64,000 bases of DNA from Arthrobacter rhizophilus (lineage in GTDB: Bacteria > Actinomycetota > Actinomycetes > Actinomycetales > Micrococcaceae), in the NCBI RefSeq assembly GCF_026241105.1, contig NZ_JAPFFT010000014.1, positions 1 through 64,000 of the forward strand. Direction: 5' to 3'. The translations under genes and the position numbers were made by a program. Positions 18,023 through 27,679 of this stretch are shown one piece after another. Position 1 is the stretch's first letter. The number at the start of each line of letters is the position of its first letter. The notes beneath the pieces were generated by a model, which saw only the letters and a program-made list of their open reading frames with translations, did no database searches and was not told the origin of the DNA.

Positions 18023-18928
18023 TTATTCCTCACGCAATTGCGGGTTCGATAGCGCGTCAATGCCGAAGTTGATCAGCGTGAGCGCGGTGATGAGCAAGGA
18101 CAGGGCAAGCCCGGGTGCCAGGAGCCAGGCCCATTGTCCGGTCAACATGGCCCCGTTCGAATTGGCCCAGTAGGACATGCTCCCCCAACTCACCGTGGTC
18201 GGGTCACCCAGGCCAAGGAAGGACAATCCCGCCTCCGCACCGATGGCCCCGATGGCGGCGCCCATGAATCCAGCGACGACCAGCGAGACCATGTTGGGCA
18301 CGAGCTCGCGGAAGACGATGCGCCACAGCCCGTCGCCGGAAAACCGTGCTGCCGTCACGAAGTCCTGGCTGCGCAACAGCAGGACCTGGGCACGCTTCAT
18401 TCGGGCGCCCCAAGCCCAACCTGTCAGGGCGATCACGAAGATTATCAGGGACAGTCCGTGAACCGGCGAATACGCTGCGATGGTCACCATGAGCGGCAGG
18501 GCGGGGACCACGAGTGCCAGGTTGATGGAGAAGCTCAGGATCTCATCCACGACCCCTTGGAGCAGGCCCGCGACCAGACCGATGACCAGGGCGATCATTG
18601 TTACCACGACGCCTGCCAACAGTCCGACGATCAAAGAAACCTGGGCCCCGTACACCAGTTGGGAAAAGATGTCCTGGCCAAGGTTGGTGGTACCCAGGAG
18701 GTAGGCACCACCTGGCTGCAAGCCAGCGGGCAGAGTCGAGTTTTTCGGGTCGAAAGGGGCTATCACGGGAGCACAGACGGCCACCGCCACGAAGAGCGCC
18801 AGTATGACGATTCCGGTTCGCGCCTTGCCGTTTGACCAGACGACCTGCCAGCCGTTTCGGCGTTTGACGGTTTTCGCAGGCCGGTCGGGGGGAGTTTCCC
18901 TGGGGACCAGGGTTTCTACGTCGGTCAT
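18023..18928 (-). CDS. ABC transporter permease, DppC/OppC type
   Basis: Membrane permease of 301 aa. A short cytoplasmic N-terminus (about 1-35) is followed by the OppC N-terminal helix and a periplasmic segment containing LLGTTNLGQDIFSQLVYGAQ, a hallmark of DppC proteins. The BPD transmembrane domain follows. Its ATG overlaps the DppB stop by one base. It forms the translocation pore with the upstream-encoded DppB-type permease. Confidence 0.92.
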   Translation of the reverse strand: MTDVETLVPRETPPDRPAKTVKRRNGWQVVWSNGKARTGIVILALFVAVAVCAPVIAPFDPKNSTLPAGLQPGGAYLLGTTNLGQDIFSQLVYGAQVSLIVGLLAGVVVTMIALVIGLVAGLLQGVVDEILSFSINLALVVPALPLMVTIAAYSPVHGLSLIIFVIALTGWAWGARMKRAQVLLLRSQDFVTAARFSGDGLWRIVFRELVPNMVSLVVAGFMGAAIGAIGAEAGLSFLGLGDPTTVSWGSMSYWANSNGAMLTGQWAWLLAPGLALSLLITALTLINFGIDALSNPQLREE

Positions 18929-19920
18929 TACGAACTCTGCCTCCTAACGCGTGGGTCAAGAACACCGACGAGCACGTCGGCCAAGAAGTTGGCCAGCAGG
19001 ACCGCCACTGTCGTGATGAGGAAAATCGCCTGAAGTAGCGGGAAATCCCGGTTGCCAATGGCGTCGTACATAAGTTTCCCCATCCCGGGGTAGGAGAAAA
19101 TCTGCTCCACGATCAGGGTGCCGCCGAAGACACCGCCCAAGGAGATGGCGAAACCGGTGAAGTTGGGTAGCAAGGCGATCCGGGCCGCGTAGGTCCAGGC
19201 GACGCGCCGTTCCCTGAGCCCTTTCGCGACTGCGAGGCGGGTGTAGTCGCTTCCGAGGGACTGCACCATGTTGTTGCGCATGCCCAGGATCCATCCGATG
19301 GAACCAGTGATCAGCAGCGCAAGCGCCGGCAGGACCGCGTGGTAAGCCAGGTCAGCGACGAAGCCGCTGGAGAACGCGGGGACGATTTCGCCACTGTAAG
19401 CGCCGCCTTCTGGGAACCAGTGAAGCGTGTTCGCCAAGACGTAAATCAGCATCAGCGCGATCCAGAAGAACGGCAGGGTGCTCAGGAACGTAGATCCCAA
19501 GGAAATGAACGAGTCGATCTTGGTATTGCGCCGCCACGCGGCCCAGGCCCCAAGGCTTGTGCCTGCGACGAAGGCGATTATTTGGGTGACTCCCACGAGG
19601 GTCAAGGTATAGGGAAGCGCCTCGGCAATCATGTGGGTAACCGAATATGGAAAGTAACCGTAGCTGAGTCCGAAATCGCCGTGAATCAAAGCGTTCAGGT
19701 AGTCCCAGTACTGGTTCCAGAGGGAAGTGTCGGGTACACCGAGCATGAGCCGGATAGCGCGGATCTGTTCCGGATCGACCTGTTGGGCCTGACCGGCAAG
19801 TTTCTGCACGATTGCTTCGGCCGGATCTCCAGGCTGCAGGCGCGGAATCAGAAAATTCAGCGTCACTGCAGCCCAGAGAGTCAGCACAAACAATCCTGTC
19901 TTTCGCAGGAAGTAGAGCAT
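18928..19920 (-). CDS. ABC transporter permease, DppB/OppB type
   Basis: Membrane permease of 330 aa with the DppB N-terminal signature LTLWAAVTLNFLIPRLQPGDP and six predicted membrane helices. The EAA region lies near AVAKGLRERRVAWTYAAR. It is placed between the binding-protein gene (15 nt gap) and DppC (1-nt overlap), the usual order for this transporter family. Confidence 0.92.
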   Translation of the reverse strand: MLYFLRKTGLFVLTLWAAVTLNFLIPRLQPGDPAEAIVQKLAGQAQQVDPEQIRAIRLMLGVPDTSLWNQYWDYLNALIHGDFGLSYGYFPYSVTHMIAEALPYTLTLVGVTQIIAFVAGTSLGAWAAWRRNTKIDSFISLGSTFLSTLPFFWIALMLIYVLANTLHWFPEGGAYSGEIVPAFSSGFVADLAYHAVLPALALLITGSIGWILGMRNNMVQSLGSDYTRLAVAKGLRERRVAWTYAARIALLPNFTGFAISLGGVFGGTLIVEQIFSYPGMGKLMYDAIGNRDFPLLQAIFLITTVAVLLANFLADVLVGVLDPRVRRQSS

Positions 19921-19935
19921 CTGAAACGGATCCCG

Positions 19936-21594
19936 CTATTTGGCCGGGGTCAGGCGGGTCAGCCAAAGCAGCTGATCCCCAGGGTAGGCGTATGGGTCAT
20001 CCTTGCTGGGCCAGCCAACGGCGTTGGCCGTCCGGTACTCGAACCAAACGGCGCCGTACCAGAGCGGAATCATTGGCATCTGGTTGACCATGATTTGTTG
20101 GATCTGGCCCACGATCTTGCGCTGGCTATCAGTGTCGGGGGCCGCGGCGAGCTCTTCGAGGAGCTTGTCGGTCTGCGGGTCCTGCCAGCGGGCAAAGTTA
20201 CTGGACGCCTTCTGTCCCACAGGCGCGGTGAAGCTGCTCCCCAGCGGGAAAGCGAAGTTGCGGTACATGTTGCATTCCCCGCCTTGGACGCCGAAGACCA
20301 TGTCATAGTTGCCGGTGGCCCGGGCGTCCTCAACTACTGACGGGGCCGGGGTCTGAACGTCCACTGAGATTCCAAGGTTTTTCATATCGTTCTGAAGCAA
20401 TCCCGCAGCCTGAACCCAGTCGTTCCACCCCTGGGGGACTTTGAAGGACATGGCGAGCGGCTTGCCCTCAGGGTCAAGCCTGGCGCCCGAGGAATCCTTG
20501 ATGTAGCCCGCAGCGGTGAGTGCCGCATCGGCTTTGGACGCGTCGAAAGCGATCATGCCCTTGTCTGCGATCGAAGGGTCAAGCCAAGGCTCTTGGATCG
20601 GAAGCTTCAGCCCCGTCTGGCTGGCCTGGGTCACGTATCCCAGCTCTGCTTTGTCAATCATGGCTTTGCGGTCGATGCCGCTCGAGATCGCCTTACGGAA
20701 GTTCACATCGTTGAACGGCTTCTTCGTCAGGTTCATATCGAGCGTGATCGATGATCCGGCAGGGAACCAGTATTTGTTGTGGGCAGGGTCCTTCTGTACG
20801 TATGCCTGGTCGATCTGGGGAATGAACATGGCGTTCGTGTCATAGCCGCCGTTGGCGAGTTTGAGCTGGTCTACTTGTCCGCCGCCGTCGGCCTTGGTGT
20901 ACTGGATCTGTTCGACCTTGATCTTGTCTGCCTGCCAGTAGCCGGGGTTGCGCTTCATGGTCAGCTGGCGAGGGTTGAAGGTGCCTAATGCATAGGGGCC
21001 GGTGCCGACGGCGGTGTCATTGACGAACGTCTTCGGGTCTCCAGCAGATTCGAAAACATGCTGCGGAACGATGAGCTGCTCAGTTATCTGCTGCTGGTAG
21101 GGAATGCCGGAGGTATTGAACGTCATCACCACGGTGTTGCCGGTTGCCTTGACATCGGTGAGGACTTTCCACAGGCCGAAGCTGTCGATGGCCGGGTATT
21201 TTTTCATGAGGTTGAAAGTGAATGCGGCGTCTTCTGCGCTGAAAGCTTTGCCGTCGCTCCACTTGACGTTGTCGCGGATGTCAAAGGTGAGGGTTTTGGA
21301 GTCCTGCGACCAAGTCATTTTGGTCGCCAGATCCGGTACGCTATCGCAGTTCCCGTGGTTTGTGGTCATTAGCGATTCATAGACGAGATTGGTGCCGGAG
21401 AGTTTGTTGGGAGAAAATGGATTGAAGTTCACCTGAGGGTTCGAGCCTCCCCCGAAGTCTCCAAAATTCAATTGGGATATCATTCCCGCGTTGCCCGAGG
21501 ACGTCCCGCTATTCACGGTTTGGGTGGGGCTGCACCCCGTCAGGGCCATGGCAAAACCCGTACACATCAGGACAAACTTGGTAGTTCTTTTCAT
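19936..21594 (-). CDS. ABC transporter substrate-binding lipoprotein, family 5
   Basis: Solute-binding protein of 552 aa (SBP_bac_5). The lipoprotein signal is MKRTTKFVLMCTGFAMA followed by lipobox LTGC. The SBP5 signatures DLATKMTWSQDSKTLTFDI and VKWSDGKAFSAEDAAFTF occur near residues 90-130. Ribosome site AAGGAAG is adjacent to the ATG. The regulator gene stop lies only 36 nt upstream, so transcription from the lacI-type gene may continue into it. Ligand is inferred to be an oligosaccharide, not a peptide, because of the GH3 and GH35 context. Confidence 0.9.
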   Translation of the reverse strand: MKRTTKFVLMCTGFAMALTGCSPTQTVNSGTSSGNAGMISQLNFGDFGGGSNPQVNFNPFSPNKLSGTNLVYESLMTTNHGNCDSVPDLATKMTWSQDSKTLTFDIRDNVKWSDGKAFSAEDAAFTFNLMKKYPAIDSFGLWKVLTDVKATGNTVVMTFNTSGIPYQQQITEQLIVPQHVFESAGDPKTFVNDTAVGTGPYALGTFNPRQLTMKRNPGYWQADKIKVEQIQYTKADGGGQVDQLKLANGGYDTNAMFIPQIDQAYVQKDPAHNKYWFPAGSSITLDMNLTKKPFNDVNFRKAISSGIDRKAMIDKAELGYVTQASQTGLKLPIQEPWLDPSIADKGMIAFDASKADAALTAAGYIKDSSGARLDPEGKPLAMSFKVPQGWNDWVQAAGLLQNDMKNLGISVDVQTPAPSVVEDARATGNYDMVFGVQGGECNMYRNFAFPLGSSFTAPVGQKASSNFARWQDPQTDKLLEELAAAPDTDSQRKIVGQIQQIMVNQMPMIPLWYGAVWFEYRTANAVGWPSKDDPYAYPGDQLLWLTRLTPAK

Positions 21595-21630
21595 ATTCTT
21601 CCTTGAATAGTCTGGCCGAACCCGTGGACG

Positions 21631-22629
21631 TCAACATCCACAGCTCTGGCGAATGATCAGTTCCGTGGGGAGGCATGTGGATTCCACGCCGGTGGCCTGT
21701 AGGGCCGGCCGGGCGCGCTCAAGCAAGATTTCTGCCGCGCGCGCACCGATCTCATGGAACGGCTGTCGGGCCGTAGTGAGTGAGGGTGTGATCAGTGAAG
21801 CGAGTTCGATGTCATCGAACCCGGTCATCTTGAGGTCCCCGGGTACCGAGATGCCTGCAGCCGAGCAGGCCAGAAGTGCTCCGAGGGCAACTTCATCAGA
21901 GGCGCAGACGAGGCCTTGAGGACGCCCGCCGCGATCCAGAATTGACCGCATCGCCTTGAAGCCGCCCGCCTCGGTGAGACTGCACGGTTCAGCGGGCCGC
22001 CGAACCTCCACTTGAGCCTCGGTAAGGGCACTCTGGAATCCGCGCAGACGCTGTTGGACATCCGGCGACTGGGCGGCCTCACCGAGGAAGAGCAGGTCAC
22101 GAAGGCCATGCTCCTCGATCAGATGCCTGGTCAGCCCCCGGACGGCCTCAAAGTTGGTGACGTTCACACTGTGAGTGGCAGCGTCGGGGTTTCCGGCAAC
22201 GCGGACGATCGGCATCTTGTAGGCGGTCGTTGACACGATCTCGTCCCCAGCGAAGGACCCGAACACGCACATGCCGTCCACCCTGGTGGACAGGTCCTTC
22301 AACTGCGTCTGGAATCGGTCAGGATCCTGCGCGACCAGAACATGGAACGTGATACCGGTTCCGGCCAGCGTGGCTTCGAAGCCCTTGAGCAGACCGGCGA
22401 ACAGTGCACCACCTAGACCGGGAAGGACCAACGCGAACGCGTTGTGACGCTTCAGCGCCAGGGCCTGACCCAGTCGACTGGGCTCGTAGCCCAAGCTCGT
22501 CAGGGCGGCGTTGACCCGGTTGAGTGTGTCCTCGGAAACCTTGGCATTTCCGGAAGTTACCCGTGACACTGTGGCCACTGACACCCCGGCCCTACGTGCT
22601 ACGTCTCGGATCGTGATCGACGGCGTCAT
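21631..22629 (-). CDS. LacI-family transcriptional regulator
   Basis: Repressor of 332 aa. The LacI helix-turn-helix is at the very N-terminus (ITIRDVARRAGVSVATVSRV), followed by the hinge helix and a periplasmic-binding-protein-like effector domain (VLPGLGGALFAGLLKGFE onward). AAAGGGGG is the ribosome site. It is divergent from the GH35 gene, with a perfect palindrome between them, and heads the transporter-GH3 gene row. It most likely represses both directions until a galactoside- or glucoside-type inducer arrives. Confidence 0.92.
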   Translation of the reverse strand: MTPSITIRDVARRAGVSVATVSRVTSGNAKVSEDTLNRVNAALTSLGYEPSRLGQALALKRHNAFALVLPGLGGALFAGLLKGFEATLAGTGITFHVLVAQDPDRFQTQLKDLSTRVDGMCVFGSFAGDEIVSTTAYKMPIVRVAGNPDAATHSVNVTNFEAVRGLTRHLIEEHGLRDLLFLGEAAQSPDVQQRLRGFQSALTEAQVEVRRPAEPCSLTEAGGFKAMRSILDRGGRPQGLVCASDEVALGALLACSAAGISVPGDLKMTGFDDIELASLITPSLTTARQPFHEIGARAAEILLERARPALQATGVESTCLPTELIIRQSCGC

Positions 22630-22666
22630 AACAACCCCCTTTCAAAATGTGATCTGCATCTCTAGT

Positions 22667-22682
22667 ATGTAACCGGTTACAT
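22667..22682. promoter_or_regulatory. LacI-family operator, perfect 16-bp palindrome
   Basis: ATGTAACCGGTTACAT is fully self-complementary with a central CG step, the classic form of LacI-family operators. It lies 38 bp before the regulator start and 65 bp before the GH35 start, so one bound dimer could affect both promoters. Confidence 0.85.
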
Positions 22683-22747
22683 GACTATAAAGCGAACTTG
22701 GCATCCTGCCAAGAGGCAATCCGGCAACGTAAGGAACCAGTGAATCG

Positions 22748-25297
22748 ATGACTGTTGAATTTGTTCGCCAACAGGTGGTGATCAACGGCAGGCCCACACT
22801 GGTCATCGCCGGCGAAGTCCATTACTTCCGGCTGGAGCGAAGTGAATGGCGAGGCCGTCTGGAACGGCTGGCGGCAGCCGGCGCCAACGCGGTCGCCACG
22901 TACATTCCCTGGCTTGTCCATGAACTTCCGGACGGAACCATCGATGTCGCGGGCACATCGGCGGATTGGCGAGATGTCGGGGCATTCCTGGACACGGCCC
23001 GGGAACTGGGTTTGTATGCCATTCCCCGGCCCGGTCCGTTCATCATGGCAGAACTGAAAAACGAAGGCATTCCCTACAGGCTCTACGGCATCGAGGGGAC
23101 CCGCGCCCCCAGCTGGGGAGGGGCGGAAAACCCGACCAGGACCCTGGACTACTCCTCACCGGAATTCCTGGCCGAAGTGGAGGGCTGGTTCGCAGCCATC
23201 GTGCCGGTGCTGTCCGCCAGGCATATTGACCGGGGCGGGAACGTCATTGCCGTCCAGCTCGACAACGAAATCGGCATGCTCAGCTGGGTGTCCAATTCCC
23301 CGGACCTCTCCCCCGCGGTGGCCCGTGAGTTCTCGGCATGGCTGGCATCGCAATACGGGTCCGGGGAATTGACCGAACGGTACCCTCGGCTTCCTGCCGA
23401 TCCCGTTGCGGCCGCAGCGTATATGCAAAGCGGCGGGGGTGGGGCGGGCGTCACCTTGGACCCTTCATCGGAGCATCGGTTGGCCCTGGACCTTGCGCGG
23501 TTTTCACGGCATCGCTTCCGAGCCTATTCCCGGATTCTCGTCGGCCTGGCGGAGAAGTACGGCTGCACGGGCGTCCCCTTCCTGATCAACATCCACGGCA
23601 CCTCGGCGAACCGGGGTCGCACCTACCCCATCGGTATTTCCCAGCTGCTGGGGACCTGGGCCGGCGAGGAATCCATACTGGCTGGCTCGGACATGTACAT
23701 AGGTGAGCTGACCACGGGAAACCTTCCGGACTTCGTCACCGGAAACCTCTTTGCGCACGCCACCCAGCCCGCCAACCAGCCCTTGGCGGCGCTTGAATTC
23801 GAAACCGGGAGCAGCGACTACGGAGAGGACCTGGCCAATCAGACCTCCCCGAATGCCACCGATCTCAAGACCCGGCTAGCCGTAGCCCTAGGCAACCGGA
23901 TGCTGAACTACTACCTGTTCGCGGGCGGCCGTAACAAGCCCCTGGATACACCGGTCGGTGACGGCAACAACCGGGTCGCCTTCACCGGCGAACGCCATGG
24001 CTTCGCCGCTCCCCTCACACCTGAAGGCGAAACAACGCCTCACTATTTCGCCATCCAGGATGCCGCGCGAACGCTCAGAGCGTACGAGCGATGGATCTGC
24101 ACCAGCCGACCTCGACGCACTGGGCTAAGCCTAGGATTCATTCCGGACCAGTACCTCACCGAATACCTTGTCCCCGGAGACAACTACGGCAAGAAGGTCC
24201 GGGAGGACCACGAACATTACCGGGGCATGGGGCCGCGGGATATCCTTGCCCGTGCCATGTCGTTGTCTTCATTGGATTTCAACGCGGTGAACCTCTCGAC
24301 GCTTTCCGAGCTCGGCGCAACCAATGTCGCGGGCGAAATCCCGGAATCCACAACCACCCTGATGGTCGCAAGCGGGCACTATATGGCCGCCGATGTCCAG
24401 TCCAGACTTGGAGCATTTGCCCTTAATGGGGGGAACTTGCTTGTCGCCGGGGTGCTGCCGACCCATGACCTGGACGGCACGCCCTGCTCGGCCCTCTCCG
24501 ATGCCTTGGGCATCGGGATCAGTGGAGAGGTTGGACGCCACCAGATCGATAGCTTTGGGATGGCCACCGAATATTACCCGTCCGTCAAGGTCGTCGGCGG
24601 TACAGGATTGCCGTCCCGGGCGGAAGTCCGGGTCGGTTCGGCCCAACTCTACGATGCCGAACGGGCGACAATCTTGCTGCGAGAGGTCCAGACCGGACAA
24701 CCGTGCGCCGTCGAGGTCGCCGTCGGACGAGGCCGGGCAATTGTGTGGGGAGCGGATTATCCCTGCGATCTTGAGGTCCACAGGGAACTATTCCGGCGCC
24801 TGAATGCCACAGCAAGGGTGCAATTTTCGGAGTCCGCCCCGGGCCTGGTCGCCTACACGCAGGTGTCGGACGCCGATCAGTCTGAACTGCTGAGCATTTT
24901 CAACTTGGCGAGCTATCCGGTCACCACTGCCCTGACCGTAGACGAGGAGCGAGCGCTTGGGGGCGCGCAGATCAGCCTCCCGGCACGGAGCGGCATGCTG
25001 CTCGGCCGCAATCTGGACCTCGGCAACGGCCACAAGCTCGTGTGGTCCAGCGCCGAGCTGGTGGGCACTTCCGACACTGCGCTCACCTTCCGCCTACACG
25101 ACGGCGACAACCTTGCGTGCTTGGAACACGATGGCGTCCGTTCCATCGTGGAACTCGATGGAACGGCCGGTTCGCGACCGTTGGAGGACCCGACCCGCTT
25201 CGCCACGATAACCCTCAGCCATCCCTACAGCCAGCAGACCCCCAACGGCCGTAATTTGCTCCACACACAACCCCGCAAACAAGAAAGGAACGACTGA
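22748..25297 (+). CDS. GH35 beta-galactosidase
   Basis: Glycoside hydrolase family 35, 849 aa. The N-terminal TIM barrel begins with the hallmark IAGEVHYFRLERSEWRGRL. The acid/base is in AVQLDNEIG (about E174), and the nucleophile is in ALEFETGSS (about E350 or E352). Beta-sandwich domains fill the C-terminal half. No signal peptide is seen, so it probably acts inside the cell on imported galactosides. AAGGAA lies about 12 nt before the ATG. It is followed 3 nt later by an aldo/keto reductase gene. Confidence 0.88.
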   Translation: MTVEFVRQQVVINGRPTLVIAGEVHYFRLERSEWRGRLERLAAAGANAVATYIPWLVHELPDGTIDVAGTSADWRDVGAFLDTARELGLYAIPRPGPFIMAELKNEGIPYRLYGIEGTRAPSWGGAENPTRTLDYSSPEFLAEVEGWFAAIVPVLSARHIDRGGNVIAVQLDNEIGMLSWVSNSPDLSPAVAREFSAWLASQYGSGELTERYPRLPADPVAAAAYMQSGGGGAGVTLDPSSEHRLALDLARFSRHRFRAYSRILVGLAEKYGCTGVPFLINIHGTSANRGRTYPIGISQLLGTWAGEESILAGSDMYIGELTTGNLPDFVTGNLFAHATQPANQPLAALEFETGSSDYGEDLANQTSPNATDLKTRLAVALGNRMLNYYLFAGGRNKPLDTPVGDGNNRVAFTGERHGFAAPLTPEGETTPHYFAIQDAARTLRAYERWICTSRPRRTGLSLGFIPDQYLTEYLVPGDNYGKKVREDHEHYRGMGPRDILARAMSLSSLDFNAVNLSTLSELGATNVAGEIPESTTTLMVASGHYMAADVQSRLGAFALNGGNLLVAGVLPTHDLDGTPCSALSDALGIGISGEVGRHQIDSFGMATEYYPSVKVVGGTGLPSRAEVRVGSAQLYDAERATILLREVQTGQPCAVEVAVGRGRAIVWGADYPCDLEVHRELFRRLNATARVQFSESAPGLVAYTQVSDADQSELLSIFNLASYPVTTALTVDEERALGGAQISLPARSGMLLGRNLDLGNGHKLVWSSAELVGTSDTALTFRLHDGDNLACLEHDGVRSIVELDGTAGSRPLEDPTRFATITLSHPYSQQTPNGRNLLHTQPRKQERND

Positions 25298-25300
25298 CTC

Positions 25301-26344
25301 ATGTCGTACCAACCTGCCGAAAGCCGGTACCAATCAGCCGGACAGACCGCCATGCCCTATCGCAGAATCGGACGCAGCGGATTGCGTCTGCCAGCAGTAT
25401 CGCTGGGTCTGTGGCACAACTTCGGAGACGAAAAGCCTTTCGAAACGCAACGGGCGATTCTGCGCCGCGCCTTCGATCTCGGAATAACCCACTTTGACCT
25501 CGCCAACAACTACGGAACCCCGGACGGCTCGGCCGAAACCAACTTCGGGCGGCACCTGAAAGACGACTTCTCTCCGTTCCGGGATGAACTGATCATCTCC
25601 ACGAAAGCCGGCTACCGCATGTGGCCTGGACCGTACGGGGACGGCGGTTCCCGCAAGTATCTGCTCGCAAGCCTGGATCAGTCCCTCAAACGGATGGGAC
25701 TGGAATACGTCGATATCTTCTACAGCCACCGTTTCGATCCCGATAGCCCCCTTGAGGAAACGATGGCCGCGCTGGACACCGCCGTGCGATCGGGACGCGC
25801 CCTCTATGCCGGCATTTCCAGCTACTCAGCGGAAAACACTGTCAAAGCCGCGAAAATCCTTCGGGAGCTGGGTACTCCCATGGTGATCCATCAGCCGAAC
25901 TACAACATGGTTGACCGTTGGATCGAAAAGGGTGAACCAAGCCTTTTGGAAGTTCTAGAAGACGAAGGCGCGGGGACGATCGCGTTCGCACCCCTTGCAG
26001 GAGGCCTGCTCACTGAGCGCTACGCGCACGGCATCCCCAAGGATTCCCGCGCGGCGACGGGATTCTTCTCCGAATCCGCATTCACTGACCAGAAAATGAC
26101 CGTCGTCCATGACCTCGCGGCCATCGCCGCCCGGCGCGGGCAGACTCTGGCACAGATGGCCATTGCCTGGGTATTGCGCGAGCAGGACAAGGGCGCGACG
26201 GTCGCGTCTGCCCTTGTAGGTGCCTCGAGCGTGAAGCAGCTCGAAGACAACGTTGCCTCTGTAACAATCCTTGATTTCCAAGCAGAAGAGTTGGCGATCA
26301 TCGACGCGTTGCTCACAAGAAATCGAGTCCCGGCACACAACTGA
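25301..26344 (+). CDS. aldo/keto reductase, YghZ (GpR)-like
   Basis: NADPH-dependent aldo/keto reductase of 347 aa. It resembles the L-glyceraldehyde 3-phosphate reductase group: GLWHNFGDEKPFETQRAI and HFDLANNYG near the N-terminus. The catalytic set is visible as the D and Y of FDLANNYG, K in ISTKAGY and H in YSHRFD. Ribosome site AAAGGAACG overlaps the end of GH35, so the two genes are co-transcribed. Its substrate in this locus is unknown; a released aldose or ketose derivative is plausible. Confidence 0.87.
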   Translation: MSYQPAESRYQSAGQTAMPYRRIGRSGLRLPAVSLGLWHNFGDEKPFETQRAILRRAFDLGITHFDLANNYGTPDGSAETNFGRHLKDDFSPFRDELIISTKAGYRMWPGPYGDGGSRKYLLASLDQSLKRMGLEYVDIFYSHRFDPDSPLEETMAALDTAVRSGRALYAGISSYSAENTVKAAKILRELGTPMVIHQPNYNMVDRWIEKGEPSLLEVLEDEGAGTIAFAPLAGGLLTERYAHGIPKDSRAATGFFSESAFTDQKMTVVHDLAAIAARRGQTLAQMAIAWVLREQDKGATVASALVGASSVKQLEDNVASVTILDFQAEELAIIDALLTRNRVPAHN

Positions 26345-26504
26345 CCTCAGCAGCCGGCGCCCAAAGGATCAGCCACAAGACCAGATGAGATGTTCCCGGC
26401 CAGGACGCCATTCCTCTGGACGGGTGGGGCCAGTCGCGCCTAGGCTTGTTGTGTTGCCCCGGACCCCGGCAGCGCATCATCAGCGCATCCGAGGAGGCAA
26501 CGCC

Positions 26505-27620
26505 TTGTCCTTAACCAACCAGCCTTCACCGTCGGTGCCCGCGTTCGCGATCCCGTCCCGACCTGCCCCGCCCGGGACCCGGATCAACAGCATCACAAGC
26601 AGCTACGCGAGCCTCCTGAGGACCGTCCGGGATGCAGGGTTGCTCTGGCGGTGCCAACGCTACTATCTCCTTCTGCTGACGATCCTGGCCGTGGTGGGGA
26701 CGGGAATCTCGGTGGTGTTCTTCCTCTTGGGCGATACCTGGCTTCAGCTGGCTGTGGCAGGCGCCTACGGTGTCGTCTTCACACAGTTCGCCTTCCTCGG
26801 CCATGAAGCGGCGCATCAGCAAGTGTTCGCGTCCCGGCCCGCGAACGAGTGGACTGCACGCCTCATCGCCACACTGGTAGTGGGCATGAGTTACTCGTAC
26901 TGGACCGACAAGCACTCACGGCACCACGCCCGCCCGAACATGGTCAATCAGGACCCGGACATCGCCCAGGGTGCGGTCATCTTCCACAACGAGATCCCCA
27001 GCGGCCGTGGAAGACTCGGCCGGGCCCTTGGCAAACACCAAGGATATCTACTCTTCCCTCTGCTCTTTTTCCTCGGATGGACGCTGCACATTGACTCGTT
27101 GAAGTACTTGCTCCGGCGCAGGCCGGTGAAGTACCGATGGCTTGAGCTGGCCCTCCTAGGTCTGCGCTTCGGTACCTATATCGGACTGATTTTCCTCGTC
27201 CTCTCCCCCGGCGTCGCCGTTGCATTCATCGCCGTGCAGCTCGCTGTGTTCGGGCTGTACATGGGAGGAAGTTTCGCGCCAAATCACAAAGGGATGCCGA
27301 TCCTGCCCGAAAACAGCCGGGTGGACTTCCTTACACGGCAGGTTGTCACGTCCCGCAACATCGCCGGCGGACGATTCGTGACCTTGCTCATGGGCGGCCT
27401 CAACCACCAGATCGAACACCATTTGTTCCCGGATATGCCCCGCCCGCACCTGCGCGAGGTCCGCCAACTGGTCAAGGCCCACTGTGATGCGGCGGGGATC
27501 GCCTACACCGAAACGGGGCTGCTGCACTCGTACGCGATAGTGATCCGTTACCTCAACAGGGTCGGACTCAAAGCAGCGGACCCGTTCACCTGCCCCCTCG
27601 CTGGCCAATACCGACGCTAA
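26505..27620 (+). CDS. membrane fatty acid desaturase
   Basis: Integral membrane di-iron desaturase of 371 aa. The three histidine boxes are HEAAHQ (about 100-105), HSRHH (about 137-141) and HQIEHH (about 301-306). The last box is the acyl-lipid/front-end type seen in actinobacterial delta-6-like desaturases. Hydrophobic segments flank the boxes. I start at TTG 26505, preceded by GAGGAGG 7 nt upstream. The longer frame would add 78 residues reading back into the aldo/keto reductase gene. It would introduce double bonds into membrane lipid acyl chains. Confidence 0.9.
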   Translation: MSLTNQPSPSVPAFAIPSRPAPPGTRINSITSSYASLLRTVRDAGLLWRCQRYYLLLLTILAVVGTGISVVFFLLGDTWLQLAVAGAYGVVFTQFAFLGHEAAHQQVFASRPANEWTARLIATLVVGMSYSYWTDKHSRHHARPNMVNQDPDIAQGAVIFHNEIPSGRGRLGRALGKHQGYLLFPLLFFLGWTLHIDSLKYLLRRRPVKYRWLELALLGLRFGTYIGLIFLVLSPGVAVAFIAVQLAVFGLYMGGSFAPNHKGMPILPENSRVDFLTRQVVTSRNIAGGRFVTLLMGGLNHQIEHHLFPDMPRPHLREVRQLVKAHCDAAGIAYTETGLLHSYAIVIRYLNRVGLKAADPFTCPLAGQYRR

Positions 27621-27679
27621 CCGACACACACACGGGCCGTGAGACCCGACCCGTTTCCCGCTGCAGCACAGTTGCTTGC

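Noticed and set aside
27621..27679. Possible terminator between desaturase and PLD-like genes (ACGGG/CCCGT)
   Set aside because: Only a 5-bp stem with a long loop; too weak to call.
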